64,000 nucleotides of DNA, from assembly GCF_001683795.1 (NCBI RefSeq), contig NZ_LIGX01000032.1:1-64000 (forward strand), given 5' to 3'. The DNA comes from Neoakkermansia glycaniphila. GTDB lineage: Bacteria; Verrucomicrobiota; Verrucomicrobiia; Verrucomicrobiales; Akkermansiaceae. Both the position numbers and the translations under genes were made by a program. Position 1 is the stretch's first letter. Each line of letters begins with the position of its first letter. The notes beneath the pieces were generated by a model that did no database searches, was not told where the DNA came from, and worked only from the letters and a program-made list of their open reading frames with translations. Shown piece by piece: positions 1 to 8,709 of the stretch.

Positions 1-142
1 GTCAAAGAAAGTAACGCCAAGTTCAATATTAAACACTACATGCCACACGGATGTCAGCCTCCTCATACGAGCCTGAAGACAACAACATAACATCCCCGCA
101 CATACCAATGACTCCCGGATAGGCAGCCCTCAACAAGCTGAA
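1..142. other. Spacer upstream of 5S rRNA
   Basis: No gene is visible in these 142 bases. I looked for the 3' end of 23S rRNA, which usually lies just upstream of 5S, and do not recognise it, so this is either a long 23S-5S spacer or the flank of an isolated 5S gene. Confidence 0.4.
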
Positions 143-259
143 ACCCGGTGGTCACAGCGCAGTGGTCCCACCCGGTCCCGTTCCGAACCCGGAAGTGAAA
201 CGCTGCCGCGCCGATGGTAGTCGGACGACAGGTCCCGCGAGAGTAGGTCGCCGCCGGGA
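143..259 (+). rRNA. rrf: 5S ribosomal RNA
   Basis: About 116 nt with the terminal helix CCCGG (144-148) pairing with CCGGG (254-258). The internal block CCCGTTCCGAACCCGGAAG is the conserved loop B/helix III segment of bacterial 5S rRNA, followed by GATGGTAGT and GAGAGTAGGTCG of loop E and helices IV/V. It is a structural RNA of the large ribosomal subunit. A strong hairpin terminator follows directly, so it is the last gene of its transcript. Confidence 0.93.
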
Positions 260-267
260 TGTTATAT

Positions 268-302
268 GAAGCCCCGCTTGCTTAATTGCATGCGGGGCTT
301 CT
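268..302 (+). terminator. Rho-independent terminator after 5S rRNA
   Basis: GAAGCCCCGC (268-277) pairs perfectly with GCGGGGCTTC (292-301) around a 14-nt loop, and T-rich sequence follows. Confidence 0.85.
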
Positions 303-506
303 TCGTTTGTACGATGCGTGAGTTTTGACGCCTTTACCATGACTACGTCATGCTGCCAGGGGGCGTGGAATGGTGAACGCAACAAGCGTCAGGTTGAATG
401 AGACTGGTTGCTGAAATGAGGCCGAGAAGCCCTGGCGTGCCTCCCAGTGAGATCCTGCGCTCTTTTTTCTTGTATCGGAAACTTGTGATCTGTTATTGTC
501 ACTCGC

Positions 507-1547
507 GTGAACAATCAGGACTCTCTCTCTTCCCGAAAACTCTCTCTCTTCGCCCTTTCCAAAGACGATTCCTTGACCATTAAAGGTATCGCTATTCTTT
601 TGATGGTTGCTCTGCATTTCCTGTTCCCGGATTCATTTGTGTGTGCGGCTTGTATTGCGTTGTTCGCTTTTGTTTCGGGATATGGGCTTTCGACGAAGCT
701 GGAGCGTGACGAAGGTTCTGTGTGGAAGGCTGCATGGCATAGTTGTTCTCATTTTTATTGGATTTATCTTTTCTGTTTTGTTCTGGCAACTGCCGTTTTT
801 TTCATGTTTCCTACTCCTTGGGTGCCTTTGGATCGGAGTATGTGGGTGTATGCCGGGGCCGTGACTATGGTGCAGCCGATGTATATTGATTGGTGGTATG
901 CGACTGTTTTTTTGTGTATGACGATGGGGCTTTATCCGCTGTTTCTTTATGTGCGGCGAAGGTTCCCTTCCATGGATGTCAGTGTAGCTCTGCTGATGTG
1001 CGGTTTGTTTCTGGTGGCTTGCGGTTCTCATTATGTGGCGTTTTTCGTTTTTTCCCGTTTTTTTCCTTCCTGTTTGGGTTTGATGTATTCAAACGGAGAG
1101 TATCACCTTGTGTCCAATGTTCTGACGTATAGCGGTGTTTTCTGTTTGGGTGCGTGTTATCAGCGTTTTTGTTCTACTGTTTCCAAGAGCAGGGCTTGGT
1201 GGACGGCTTTGGTTTGTGTTTGTCTCCTATTGATCGGTTATGTGATTTTTTCTTCCTTTCGGGAACGTTTTGCCATTTTGCCGTTGCTGATCGGTTCCGT
1301 TTATCTTTTCCGGTATCTGATATTTGTTCGGGTGCCTTTGATGGTGTTGGGGCGTTATTCCGTGTGGATGTGGTTGAATCACCGTTTTCTTTTCGGTTAT
1401 TGGTTTGCTCCGTTTTTTCATGGGCTGCCGCCGTGGCTGGGATATGCCTTGCTGGTCGTGTGTTCGCTTTTGTTGGCCGCGTTGATGGATGTTTTGTTCA
1501 AGTCCTGTTGCAGGGGGGTGACGCGGTTGCGTTCGTTCGCTGGATGA
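507..1547 (+). CDS. Acyltransferase family 3 (OafA/OpgC-like) membrane protein
   Basis: A 346-residue, highly hydrophobic protein with about ten membrane segments. Near residues 25-40 it has the LTIKGIAILLMVALHFLF block typical of acyltransferase-3 proteins (hydrophobic helix ending in His), followed by SGYGLS, the usual second family signature. Such enzymes move acetyl or other acyl groups across the inner membrane onto sugars of surface polysaccharides; the substrate cannot be told here. The start is a GTG at 507, since no ATG precedes the first membrane helix. It is a single-gene unit between the 5S terminator and a bidirectional terminator. A second family member lies at 10501-11538. Confidence 0.72.
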   Translation: MNNQDSLSSRKLSLFALSKDDSLTIKGIAILLMVALHFLFPDSFVCAACIALFAFVSGYGLSTKLERDEGSVWKAAWHSCSHFYWIYLFCFVLATAVFFMFPTPWVPLDRSMWVYAGAVTMVQPMYIDWWYATVFLCMTMGLYPLFLYVRRRFPSMDVSVALLMCGLFLVACGSHYVAFFVFSRFFPSCLGLMYSNGEYHLVSNVLTYSGVFCLGACYQRFCSTVSKSRAWWTALVCVCLLLIGYVIFSSFRERFAILPLLIGSVYLFRYLIFVRVPLMVLGRYSVWMWLNHRFLFGYWFAPFFHGLPPWLGYALLVVCSLLLAALMDVLFKSCCRGVTRLRSFAG

Positions 1548-1554
1548 GGTCTAT

Positions 1555-1592
1555 AAAAAAAGGAAAGAGGGGTTGGCCCTCTTTCCTTTTTG
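1555..1592. terminator. Bidirectional terminator
   Basis: Stem AAAGGAAAGAGGG (1559-1571) pairs with CCCTCTTTCCTTT (1577-1589), with A-run before and T-run after. It serves the acyltransferase on + and the M42 peptidase on -. Confidence 0.85.
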
Positions 1593-1612
1593 TTGGTTGT
1601 GGAGTGTGAGTT

Positions 1613-2686
1613 TTACAGGCTGTGGCCGAAGTCGTCGTCTTTTTTGAGTGTTTTGATGAAGGCGACGATGAGGTCGATGGTGGTGTCGACGTCGTCCAGG
1701 TCGGCGGTTTCGACGGGGGAGTGCATGTAGCGCAGCGGCATGGAGATGTTGGCGCAGGGTACGCCGTTGTGGGAGCGGAAGATGGAGTCCGCATTGGTGC
1801 CCGTGGTGCGACCGCTGGTTTCGTGCTGGAGGGGGATGTTGTCTTTGTGGGCGGCAAGTTCGATGCGCGCGTTGATCTTCGGGTGGCAAGCCGGGCCGTG
1901 ACAGAGGCATGCGCCTTTGCCGAGTTTGACGTCGCCGTAGCGGCCTTTGTCGAGGCCGGGGGAGTCGGTGGCGTGGGTGACATCGAGGCAGATGGCGGCA
2001 TCCGGGTTGATGCGGTGGGTGAGCATTTGTGCGCCGATGCAGCCGACTTCTTCTTGGACGGTGTTGCCGAAGACGATGTTCCACGCGGGTTTGATTTTGT
2101 CTTCCTTGAGTTTGCGAGCTACTTCGGTGAGGATGAAGCCGCAGAGGCGGTCGTCAAGGGCGCGGCAGACGAGGCGTTTGCCGTTCATGAGCATGGGGCC
2201 GTCGCAGTAGACGCCGACATGGCCGATGCGGAGACCGAGTTCTTCGACTTCTTCACGGGTGCTGGCTCCGAGGTCGACGTAGAGTTCCCAGAGTTTGGGG
2301 TTTTTGCCGTCGTCGTCGCGGATGTGGATGGCGGTGTTGCCGGTGACGCCGATGACTTCGCCTTCGGCTCCCATGAAGCGGATGCGGCGGCCGCGCGCGA
2401 TGGCGACGTCGCTGCCGCCGAGGCGTTCGACGCGGAGGTAGCCGTCATCGGTGATGTAGCGGATGCTGAAGCCGATTTCATCGGCATGGGCGTCGAGGAG
2501 GAGGGTTTTGACGTCTTTGCCTTTGGCTTTGAGTGTGGCCCAAGTGTTGCCGTAGGCGTCGCACTTGACGGCGTCGGTGAGGTCTTTCATTTGGGCGGCC
2601 CAAAGACGCTGGGCGTCCATTTCATGCCCGGTAGGGCTGGGCGTTTCGAGGATTTCCGTGAGGAAGTCGAGTGAGTCGTCGTTCAT
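1613..2686 (-). CDS. M42 family metallo-aminopeptidase
   Basis: 357 residues, the usual length for M42 (FrvX/YpdE/TET-type) di-zinc aminopeptidases. Visible metal and catalytic motifs in order: DAHADEIGF (first His/Asp), RALDDRLCG (bridging Asp), TVQEEVG (catalytic Glu and metal Glu), CLDVTHA (Asp) and RYMHSPVE (last His). These enzymes form cytoplasmic TET dodecamers that trim peptides produced by larger proteases. It starts 21 nt after purD stops and is probably cotranscribed with it. A paralogue with a different tail lies at 11629-12759. Confidence 0.88.
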   Translation of the reverse strand: MNDDSLDFLTEILETPSPTGHEMDAQRLWAAQMKDLTDAVKCDAYGNTWATLKAKGKDVKTLLLDAHADEIGFSIRYITDDGYLRVERLGGSDVAIARGRRIRFMGAEGEVIGVTGNTAIHIRDDDGKNPKLWELYVDLGASTREEVEELGLRIGHVGVYCDGPMLMNGKRLVCRALDDRLCGFILTEVARKLKEDKIKPAWNIVFGNTVQEEVGCIGAQMLTHRINPDAAICLDVTHATDSPGLDKGRYGDVKLGKGACLCHGPACHPKINARIELAAHKDNIPLQHETSGRTTGTNADSIFRSHNGVPCANISMPLRYMHSPVETADLDDVDTTIDLIVAFIKTLKKDDDFGHSL

Positions 2687-2707
2687 GTTCGTTTTGCGGT
2701 TGATGGT

Positions 2708-3961
2708 TTATTCGAAGCAGCGGTAGGCGATGTCGGTGCGGCGCTGGGCTCCGTCGAAGGTGATTTTGGATGTTTCCGTGTGAGCGCGTTTGCGAGCTTC
2801 GTCGAGGGTGGCTCCCTGGGCGACGATGGCGAGGACGCGGCCGCCATTGGTGAGGTAGTTACCATCTGCATCAAGTTTGGTGCCGCAGTGGTAGATGCGC
2901 GCTTCGGTGACGTCGGAGAGGCCAGAGATGAGGTCTCCGGAGTGGGAGGTGGCGGGGTAGCCTTTGGAGGCGAGGATGCAGCAGACGCTCCAACCTTCGT
3001 CGAAGCTGATGAGTTCGGGTTTGAATTCGCCTTTGGCTCCGGCGAGGCAGAAGGAGGCAAGGTCGCCGCGGAGGAGGGGCATGACGGCTTCGCATTCGGG
3101 GTCGCCGAAGCGGCAGTTGTATTCGATGATTTTCGGACCGTCCTGTGTGAGCATGAGCCCGAAGTAGAGGAAGCCGCGGTAGGGGAGGCCGTCTTTGCGG
3201 AGTCCGGCGACGGTGGGGGCGACGATGGTGCGTTCGATGGTTTCGAGCAGGGCAGGGTCGGCGAGCTGGCGGGAGGCTACGGCTCCCATGCCGCCGGTGT
3301 TCGGGCCGATGTCTCCGTCTCCCAGCCGTTTGTAGTCGCGGGCAGGGCAGAGGATCATGTAGCGGTCGTCGACGATGGCTCCGAAGATGGAGATTTCGGG
3401 ACCGACGAGGCATTCTTCGATGAGGAGGCGGCCGGGGCCGAAGCGTTTGTCGATGAAGATTTCTTTGAGGAATTCATCGGCAGATGTTTCATCCGGGCAG
3501 ACGGCGACGCCTTTGCCGGCAGCAAGTCCGTCGAATTTGAGGACGGTGGGGTAGGTGCCGCCGATTTTGGCTTTGGCTTCATCATAATCGGAGGCGATTT
3601 GTGCTTTGGCCGTGGGGATGCCGTGGCGGATGAGGAATTCTTTGGAGAATTCTTTGCTGGCTTCGAGTTGTGCACTTTCTTTGACGGGGCCCCAGCAGGG
3701 GATACCCGCTTCAGAGCAGAGGTTGGCGAGGCCTTCGCCCGTGACGAGGTAGCTTTCTTCTCCTGCTACGCAGAGGTCGATGCTGTTGCCTTTCATCCAG
3801 GAGATGAGACTTTCGAGGTCATGGGCATCGATGGGCTGGGCTATCCGGAGGATGGCATCGCTGCCGGGGAATGAGTAGATTTCGGGTTTGCAGGGGCTGT
3901 TCGCCAACGTTTCCACGAGCGCGTGTTCGCGCCCACCTTTTCCTATGACAGCGATTTTCAT
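2708..3961 (-). CDS. purD: Phosphoribosylamine-glycine ligase
   Basis: 417 residues. It is an ATP-grasp enzyme that joins glycine to 5-phosphoribosylamine (step 2 of purine synthesis). Family landmarks: the N-terminus MKIAVIGKGGREHALVE, CAGEESYLVTGE, LKFDGLAAGKGV (ATP-grasp lysine/glycine loop), GPEISIFG, NTGGMGA and the metal site EYNCRFGDPECEAVMPLL. The start is fixed by a promoter whose -10 box lies 8 nt upstream of this ATG, which also suggests a near-leaderless mRNA. It is followed by the M42 peptidase in the same direction. Confidence 0.95.
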   Translation of the reverse strand: MKIAVIGKGGREHALVETLANSPCKPEIYSFPGSDAILRIAQPIDAHDLESLISWMKGNSIDLCVAGEESYLVTGEGLANLCSEAGIPCWGPVKESAQLEASKEFSKEFLIRHGIPTAKAQIASDYDEAKAKIGGTYPTVLKFDGLAAGKGVAVCPDETSADEFLKEIFIDKRFGPGRLLIEECLVGPEISIFGAIVDDRYMILCPARDYKRLGDGDIGPNTGGMGAVASRQLADPALLETIERTIVAPTVAGLRKDGLPYRGFLYFGLMLTQDGPKIIEYNCRFGDPECEAVMPLLRGDLASFCLAGAKGEFKPELISFDEGWSVCCILASKGYPATSHSGDLISGLSDVTEARIYHCGTKLDADGNYLTNGGRVLAIVAQGATLDEARKRAHTETSKITFDGAQRRTDIAYRCFE

Positions 3962-3969
3962 GCGGCTTG

Positions 3970-3998
3970 AGTATGCTTTATTTTTGCGTTCAATGCAA
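3970..3998 (-). promoter_or_regulatory. purD promoter
   Basis: On the - strand, TTGCAT, a 17-nt spacer, then CATACT, with the -10 box ending 8 nt before the purD ATG. The transcript would have almost no leader. Confidence 0.65.
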
Positions 3999-4200
3999 GT
4001 ACGGATGCGCGAGGGTTTTGTTGTGCCGTGATTTTGCGGCTGGGCGCGTGGCGGGTTTGATGGTTCCGGTGTGGTGGGTAGGTTGCGTGGTTTTGTGTTT
4101 TGCTGGAGAAAGCGTCGATTTTCCGGGCTTTGTTTGGGGCTGGCGGCCCTTGTTGTTGTTTTCAGCGGCTGCGATGGCGTGCTATTGATGTCTACATACG
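3999..4200. other. Intergenic region upstream of purD
   Basis: About 200 bases between the purD promoter and the ferritin-gene terminator. A 73-codon frame exists on + at 3967-4188 but has no family resemblance and an unlikely Cys/Trp-rich composition, so I see no gene. Confidence 0.4.
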
Positions 4201-4240
4201 TGAAACGACCGGAACGGGCAGCGGTTCCGGTCGTTTCGTG
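4201..4240 (-). terminator. Terminator of the ferritin-like gene
   Basis: A 14-bp perfect stem, GAAACGACCGGAAC (4202-4215) with GTTCCGGTCGTTTC (4224-4237), lies just past the stop codon on the - strand. The U-run is weak. Confidence 0.6.
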
Positions 4241-4270
4241 AGGGCAGGAGGTGGGAGGGTGTGTCGGTTG

Positions 4271-4585
4271 TCAGGCTGTGGGATCGTTGAGTTTTTTGAT
4301 TTTCTCTTCTGTTTCGCCGCGTCCTTCCGTGTAGTATGATTCGTCTCCGGGCGCGAGGACTTGAAGCAGGCGGGCAAATTCGCCGGCATGTTCTTTTTCT
4401 TCGTTGGAGATTTCAATCAAGACCTGTTTGGCAAGTTCGTGGTCGATTGAGTCTGCCAGTTGTTCATAGAGCTGGATGGCTTCATATTCTGCCGCGATCA
4501 TGAATCGGATGGCGCGGACGAGTTCTTCGTGGGTCAATTTGCGGTCGGCTTTCATCCCGCTGAAAGCATTGGAGAATTCAGGCAT
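4271..4585 (-). CDS. Short ferritin-like (encapsulated-ferritin/rubrerythrin type) protein
   Basis: 104 residues, mostly two helices. Residues 28-70 contain AAEYEAIQLYEQ and ISNEEKEHAGEFARLL, giving Glu33, Glu63 and His66 (ExxH). This spacing matches the ferroxidase ligands Glu32/Glu62/His65 of the half-ferritin cargo EncFtn, which builds a di-iron site only at a dimer interface. The likely job is iron oxidation and storage or stress protection. No encapsulin shell gene and no encapsulin targeting tail are visible here; the C-terminus is an acidic/lysine helix ending NDPTA. It is a monocistronic unit with its own terminator. A generic rubrerythrin-domain protein is the alternative. Confidence 0.7.
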   Translation of the reverse strand: MPEFSNAFSGMKADRKLTHEELVRAIRFMIAAEYEAIQLYEQLADSIDHELAKQVLIEISNEEKEHAGEFARLLQVLAPGDESYYTEGRGETEEKIKKLNDPTA

Positions 4586-4708
4586 AACTTTGTTTCTGGT
4601 TTCAACGTGCCTTCATGGCGACGTTTCAGAGGGTGAGACGCCGGAGAAGGGTGTTTTCGTTGAATGTAAAAATAACAGTTATGCGAGAGCCGTTTCACGG
4701 GGGCCGGA

Positions 4709-5716
4709 TCAGGCGACACTCCAGCCGATGGTGTGTCCTGCGTCCATCGGGACGATTTCCTGTCCATATCCGCGGTAGGCTGCGGGAATGGTCATGGGGG
4801 TGTCTACGAGCGTGACGGTTTTGTCGGGCGGTGTGAGGGCGTAGATGCGGCGTGCATTGCCGGAGACGAATGCCTGCAGGTTGTCGAGCGATTGATGGGT
4901 CGCGAATGTTTCGGCCAGTTTTGCGAGGGCAAAGGGGGCAGTGAAGACGCCTGCCGCACAGCCGCAGCATTCTTTTTTATGGATGGGGTGCGGGGCGGAG
5001 TCGCTGCCGAACATGAGTTTGGGATGGCCGGAGAGTGCTGCTTGCAGGAGTGCATCGCGGTCGGCGGGGCGTTTGGCGATTGGTTTGCAGAAGAGGTGGG
5101 GTTTGAGCATGCCGCCTGCGAGGTCGTCCAAGGTGATGAGGAGGTGCTGGAGGGTGACGGTGGCATGAAGGTTTTCATGGGCGTCGAGCAGTTCCAGTGC
5201 AGCCGCGGTGGTGATGTGTTCCATGCTGATTTTCAGCTTGGGGAAGCGGGTGGCGAGGTTTCGGTAGACGGGCAGGAAGTCCTGTTCACGGTCCATGACG
5301 AAGCCGTGGCTTTCACCATGGATGAGGAGGGGGATGCCCATTTCTTCCATGAGGTGGAGGGTGGTGCCGGTTTCTCCGAGGTTTTTGACGCCGCCTTCGC
5401 TGTTGGTGGTGGCTCCGGCCGGGTAGAGTTTGAGGCCGAAGAAGAGAGGGTTGGCGAGCGCCGTTTCGAGTTCCTGCCGGGTCTGGTTTTTGAAGAAGAG
5501 GGTCATGTAGGGCCGGAAGTCGCATCCGTCTGCGGCTTGGAGGATGCGTTCGGCATAGTCCCGCATGGCGGCGGAATCGGTGACGGGCGGGACGAGGTTG
5601 GGCATGATGACGGCTCCGGCGAAGGTGCGGGCCGAGCAGGGGGTGACGAGGCGAGCCATTTCTCCATCACGGAGGTGGAGGTGCATGTCGAGCGGTGTGT
5701 CGAGGGTGATCTGCAT
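4709..5716 (-). CDS. pyrC: Dihydroorotase
   Basis: 335 residues, the length of class II (E. coli PyrC-type) dihydroorotase, which cyclises carbamoyl-aspartate to dihydroorotate in pyrimidine synthesis. The N-terminal zinc motif DMHLHLRDG gives His12 and His14. [10 protein letters not shown] holds the lysine that becomes carboxylated and bridges the two metals, HGE and MEHITT supply the other histidines, and GSDSAPHP carries the catalytic Asp. A promoter with its -10 box 6 nt from this ATG supports the start. It is convergent with nothing and divergent from the antiporter gene. Confidence 0.94.
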   Translation of the reverse strand: MQITLDTPLDMHLHLRDGEMARLVTPCSARTFAGAVIMPNLVPPVTDSAAMRDYAERILQAADGCDFRPYMTLFFKNQTRQELETALANPLFFGLKLYPAGATTNSEGGVKNLGETGTTLHLMEEMGIPLLIHGESHGFVMDREQDFLPVYRNLATRFPKLKISMEHITTAAALELLDAHENLHATVTLQHLLITLDDLAGGMLKPHLFCKPIAKRPADRDALLQAALSGHPKLMFGSDSAPHPIHKKECCGCAAGVFTAPFALAKLAETFATHQSLDNLQAFVSGNARRIYALTPPDKTVTLVDTPMTIPAAYRGYGQEIVPMDAGHTIGWSVA

Positions 5717-5722
5717 GCCGGG

Positions 5723-5751
5723 AGTGTACCGGATGCCGGAGAGGCTGGCAA
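5723..5751 (-). promoter_or_regulatory. pyrC promoter
   Basis: TTGCCA, 17-nt spacer, TACACT on the - strand. Six nucleotides separate the -10 box from ATG, so transcription would start at or next to the start codon. Confidence 0.65.
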
Positions 5752-5824
5752 GCGGTATTTGCTGTGCGTGTGGCGGTGCTGTCGGTTGCCGTTTGGGTTT
5801 TTACGTCAGTTTTTTGAATGGTTC

Positions 5825-5853
5825 TTGACGTGGAGGGGATGTTTTTTCATAAT
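5825..5853 (+). promoter_or_regulatory. Antiporter gene promoter
   Basis: TTGACG, a 17-nt spacer, then CATAAT, with the -10 box ending 11 nt before the ATG at 5865. The leader would be about 5 nt. Confidence 0.7.
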
Positions 5854-5864
5854 CTTCCGTTCAC

Positions 5865-7580
5865 ATGGGACATGATTTTCCACTTATTTATGCTCTCGTC
5901 GGTGGGTTGTCCGTTGCGTTGCTGCTGGGGTACCTGGCCCAGAAGCTGCATTGTTCTCCGCTGGTGGGCTATTTGGTGGCGGGTATGATTGTGGGGCCGT
6001 ATTCTCCGGGGATTGAGATCGATAAGGGGATGGTGGATCAGGTGGCCGAGATCGGGGTGATTTTGCTGATGTTCGGCGTGGGGTTGCATTTCCATTTGAA
6101 GGATTTGATTGCGGTGCAGCGTGTGGCGCTGCCGGGGGCGATGGTGCAGATTGCCGTGGCGACGGTGCTGGGTGCGGTGGTTTCCCACGCGTTCGGCTGG
6201 GGATGGGAGGCAGGCGTGCTGTATGGGATGGCGATTTCCGTGGCGAGTACGGTGGTGCTGACGCGGGTGCTGGCGGATTACCGGGATTTGCATACGCCGA
6301 GCGGGCATGTGGCATTGGGCTGGCTGGTGGTGGAGGATTTGTTTACGATTTTGCTGCTGGTGCTGCTTCCGGTGATGTTGGGGCCGTCCCAGTCCGGCGG
6401 AGGGGTAGGCGAGATTTTTGTCGCTTTGGGGTGGACGCTGGTGAAGCTGGGCCTGCTGGTGGTGTTTACGCTGGTGGTGGGCAAGAGGTTGATTCCGCTG
6501 TTTTTGAAGTGGGTGGCACGGACAGGTACCAGGGATTTGTTTACGCTGTCGGTGCTGGTGCTGGCTTTGGGTATTGCGGTGTGTTCCGCCGAGTTTTTCG
6601 GTGCGTCGATGGTGTTGGGGGCTTTCCTGAGCGGTATGGTTGTAGGGCAGTCGCATTTCAGTGCGCGTGCGGCGGCGGAGGCTTTGCCGATGCGCGATGC
6701 GTTCGCGGTGCTGTTTTTCTTGTCCGTGGGGATGTTGTTCGATCCGGTGGCTTTGCTGGAGAGCTGGCCGCTGGCATTGGCGACTCTGGGGATCGTGATG
6801 CTGGGCAAGCCGCTGGCGGCATTTGTCGTGGTGCGGTTGCTGGGGAAGCCGATGCGTTTGGCGTTGTCCGTTTCGGTGGCGTTGGCGCAGATCGGGGAGT
6901 TTTCGTTTATTTTGGGTGCGATGGGTGTGCATTACAAGGTGCTGCCGAGTGTGGCGGGTAATGCATTGATCGCTGCCGCTGTGGTGTCGATTGCGTTGAA
7001 TTCTTTGTTGTATCGATGTATTCCGGGGATGCTGCGTTTGCTGGAGCGTTGCGGGATAGGTCGGTCGAAGATTGCGACGGAGGATAGGCATGAGCTGGTG
7101 GAGGAGGATAAGCAGCGCGTGATCGTTATCGGATATGGGCCTTCCGGCCGTATTATGTGCCGGATTCTGGTGGAGAATAATATCGATGTGGCGATTATCG
7201 AGATGAATATCGATACGGTGCTGCATTTGCGTTCGCAGGGTATCAAGGCCGTGTATGGCGATGCTCGGCAGCGCGATGTGCTGACGGCGGCCGGGGTGCT
7301 TCATGCATCCGGCCTGATCGTTTCTTCGGCGGGTGCTGCAGCCCATGAGGTGATGGAGGCGGCTCGCGCGCTGAATCCGGAGATTGCCGTGGTGATTCAT
7401 ACGACGTTTATGCGTGAGGCTCATAGTCTGCGCAAGGGGAGCGAGGCGGTGGTGTTTGCCGGAGAGTGCGAGGTGGCGATGTCGATGGCGGAGCATTTGC
7501 TGCGCCAGTTCGGTGCGACGGATGAACATATCGAGAAGGAGCGCCGGAGGATTCATGATGAGCTGAGGCAGGCAGGATGA
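5865..7580 (+). CDS. CPA2 cation:proton antiporter with RCK/TrkA-N domain (KefB/YbaL type)
   Basis: 571 residues. Residues 1-390 form about twelve membrane helices of the Na+/H+ exchanger (CPA2) family, with conserved blocks GYLVAGMIVGP, LMFGVGLHF and the VVEDLF segment that carries the transport acid. From about residue 405 there is a cytosolic TrkA-N/RCK nucleotide-binding domain (RVIVIGYGPSGRIM, the GxGxxG Rossmann loop, then VYGDARQRDVL). It probably exchanges K+ or Na+ for protons under NAD(H) or metabolite control, closest in architecture to YbaL/RosB. The next gene begins 4 nt after the stop, so the cytochrome c assembly genes may be cotranscribed. Confidence 0.88.
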   Translation: MGHDFPLIYALVGGLSVALLLGYLAQKLHCSPLVGYLVAGMIVGPYSPGIEIDKGMVDQVAEIGVILLMFGVGLHFHLKDLIAVQRVALPGAMVQIAVATVLGAVVSHAFGWGWEAGVLYGMAISVASTVVLTRVLADYRDLHTPSGHVALGWLVVEDLFTILLLVLLPVMLGPSQSGGGVGEIFVALGWTLVKLGLLVVFTLVVGKRLIPLFLKWVARTGTRDLFTLSVLVLALGIAVCSAEFFGASMVLGAFLSGMVVGQSHFSARAAAEALPMRDAFAVLFFLSVGMLFDPVALLESWPLALATLGIVMLGKPLAAFVVVRLLGKPMRLALSVSVALAQIGEFSFILGAMGVHYKVLPSVAGNALIAAAVVSIALNSLLYRCIPGMLRLLERCGIGRSKIATEDRHELVEEDKQRVIVIGYGPSGRIMCRILVENNIDVAIIEMNIDTVLHLRSQGIKAVYGDARQRDVLTAAGVLHASGLIVSSAGAAAHEVMEAARALNPEIAVVIHTTFMREAHSLRKGSEAVVFAGECEVAMSMAEHLLRQFGATDEHIEKERRRIHDELRQAG

Positions 7581-7584
7581 TTTT

Positions 7585-8709
7585 ATGATGATGCAAGAGA
7601 ATAAATCGAGTTTATATGCCATGATGAAGGTGGCGGTGATGGTGCTGGCTGCGGTGCTGCTGCTTCTGGTGACCGGGGCTTCTCCGGTTAACGGGGTGCC
7701 GCAGGTGTATCGCAGCGGTGTGATGCTGGTGCTGGGCGGAGTGGTAGGGGTGTTGTGCCTGTATGCGGCTTTCCGGCTTTCCGGCCGGGGGTGGTGGCGA
7801 TTGCCTTCGGTTGTGCTGCTGCTGTTCGTCTGTTGTGGCGGCGCGGCAGGGGTATGGGCGGGCTGCGACGGATTGGCCGGGCTGCCGTTCGATTCTTTCT
7901 GGTCGTGGGTGACGGCGCTCTGGTTTGCCGTGTTCGTGTTGGTGGCGGCTACTTGCGGCGGAGTGGCGGTGTTTGTGCTGTCGCGCATGATGAGCCGGAA
8001 GCTTTGCCTCGCCGTAGCGCATTTGGCGCTTGTGGCGATGGGTGTGGGAGCTTATGTGGATTATTTCAATGAGGTGAAGGCTTTGCTCTATTTGCCGGTC
8101 GGGCAGTATGTGATGAAGACGGGTGAAACGCCGCGTGTGATGACAACAAACAAGGTTCTCAATGACGAGGGGAAGGAGTTTGCCCTGGGGTTTCATTTGG
8201 GTGTGAGCGATTTCGAGGAGAAATATTACGATCCTGTCGACTATTCTTTGTACCGGGTAGGCGAGAAGGGGAACAGTTTGCTGCAGAAGAAGAAGGTGGA
8301 GGATGGTATGGTGCGTTTTGACGGTTTGAAGGCCATTCCTGTGTCGGACTTCATTCAGCTGGGTAATATGCCCCAATCGGTTTATGTTGTCGATCACGAG
8401 AGGGTCGCAGTGCAGGAGCAATCCCCGGTCAAGATGTTTACGGCGATGTGCGTGGTGCAAGATGGCAAGGAGAGGAAGGAGTTTACGATGAAGGTGAATG
8501 AGCCGCTGGGGTATGGGGATTGGATATTTTATTTGCTGAATCGGCGTGATGAGAAGGGTATTCTTTGTGTGCAGTTTCTGGCACGCCGTTCCTATGGCGA
8601 TGTGTGGATGATGTATGGCATCGGCGGGTTGCTCGTTTCTTTGACGATGTGGTGCTGGTGGCCAAAGAGGAAGAAGTCCCAATCCGAACAGACGGAGGTA
8701 GCGGTATGA
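7585..8709 (+). CDS. resB: ResB-like cytochrome c biogenesis protein
   Basis: 374 residues with four N-terminal membrane helices (about residues 10-155), a periplasmic domain of roughly 190 residues, and one C-terminal helix followed by a basic tail. This is the topology of ResB/Ccs1, which works with CcsA in System II haem delivery to apocytochrome c on the outer face of the membrane. The sequence is weakly conserved, so the call rests partly on the neighbour: the next gene overlaps by 4 nt (ATGA) and is a clear CcsA. The periplasmic part contains LGVSDFEEKYYDP, which resembles the ResB pattern. Two ATG codons follow the chosen start and are equally possible. Confidence 0.75.
   Translation: MMMQENKSSLYAMMKVAVMVLAAVLLLLVTGASPVNGVPQVYRSGVMLVLGGVVGVLCLYAAFRLSGRGWWRLPSVVLLLFVCCGGAAGVWAGCDGLAGLPFDSFWSWVTALWFAVFVLVAATCGGVAVFVLSRMMSRKLCLAVAHLALVAMGVGAYVDYFNEVKALLYLPVGQYVMKTGETPRVMTTNKVLNDEGKEFALGFHLGVSDFEEKYYDPVDYSLYRVGEKGNSLLQKKKVEDGMVRFDGLKAIPVSDFIQLGNMPQSVYVVDHERVAVQEQSPVKMFTAMCVVQDGKERKEFTMKVNEPLGYGDWIFYLLNRRDEKGILCVQFLARRSYGDVWMMYGIGGLLVSLTMWCWWPKRKKSQSEQTEVAV

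Noticed and set aside
3967..4188. Small + strand ORF upstream of purD
   Set aside because: It overlaps the purD promoter and its Cys/Trp/Val-rich translation looks random.
5847..7988. A 713-codon open frame on the - strand
   Set aside because: It is antisense to the antiporter gene, with a low-complexity His/Gln/Arg translation.
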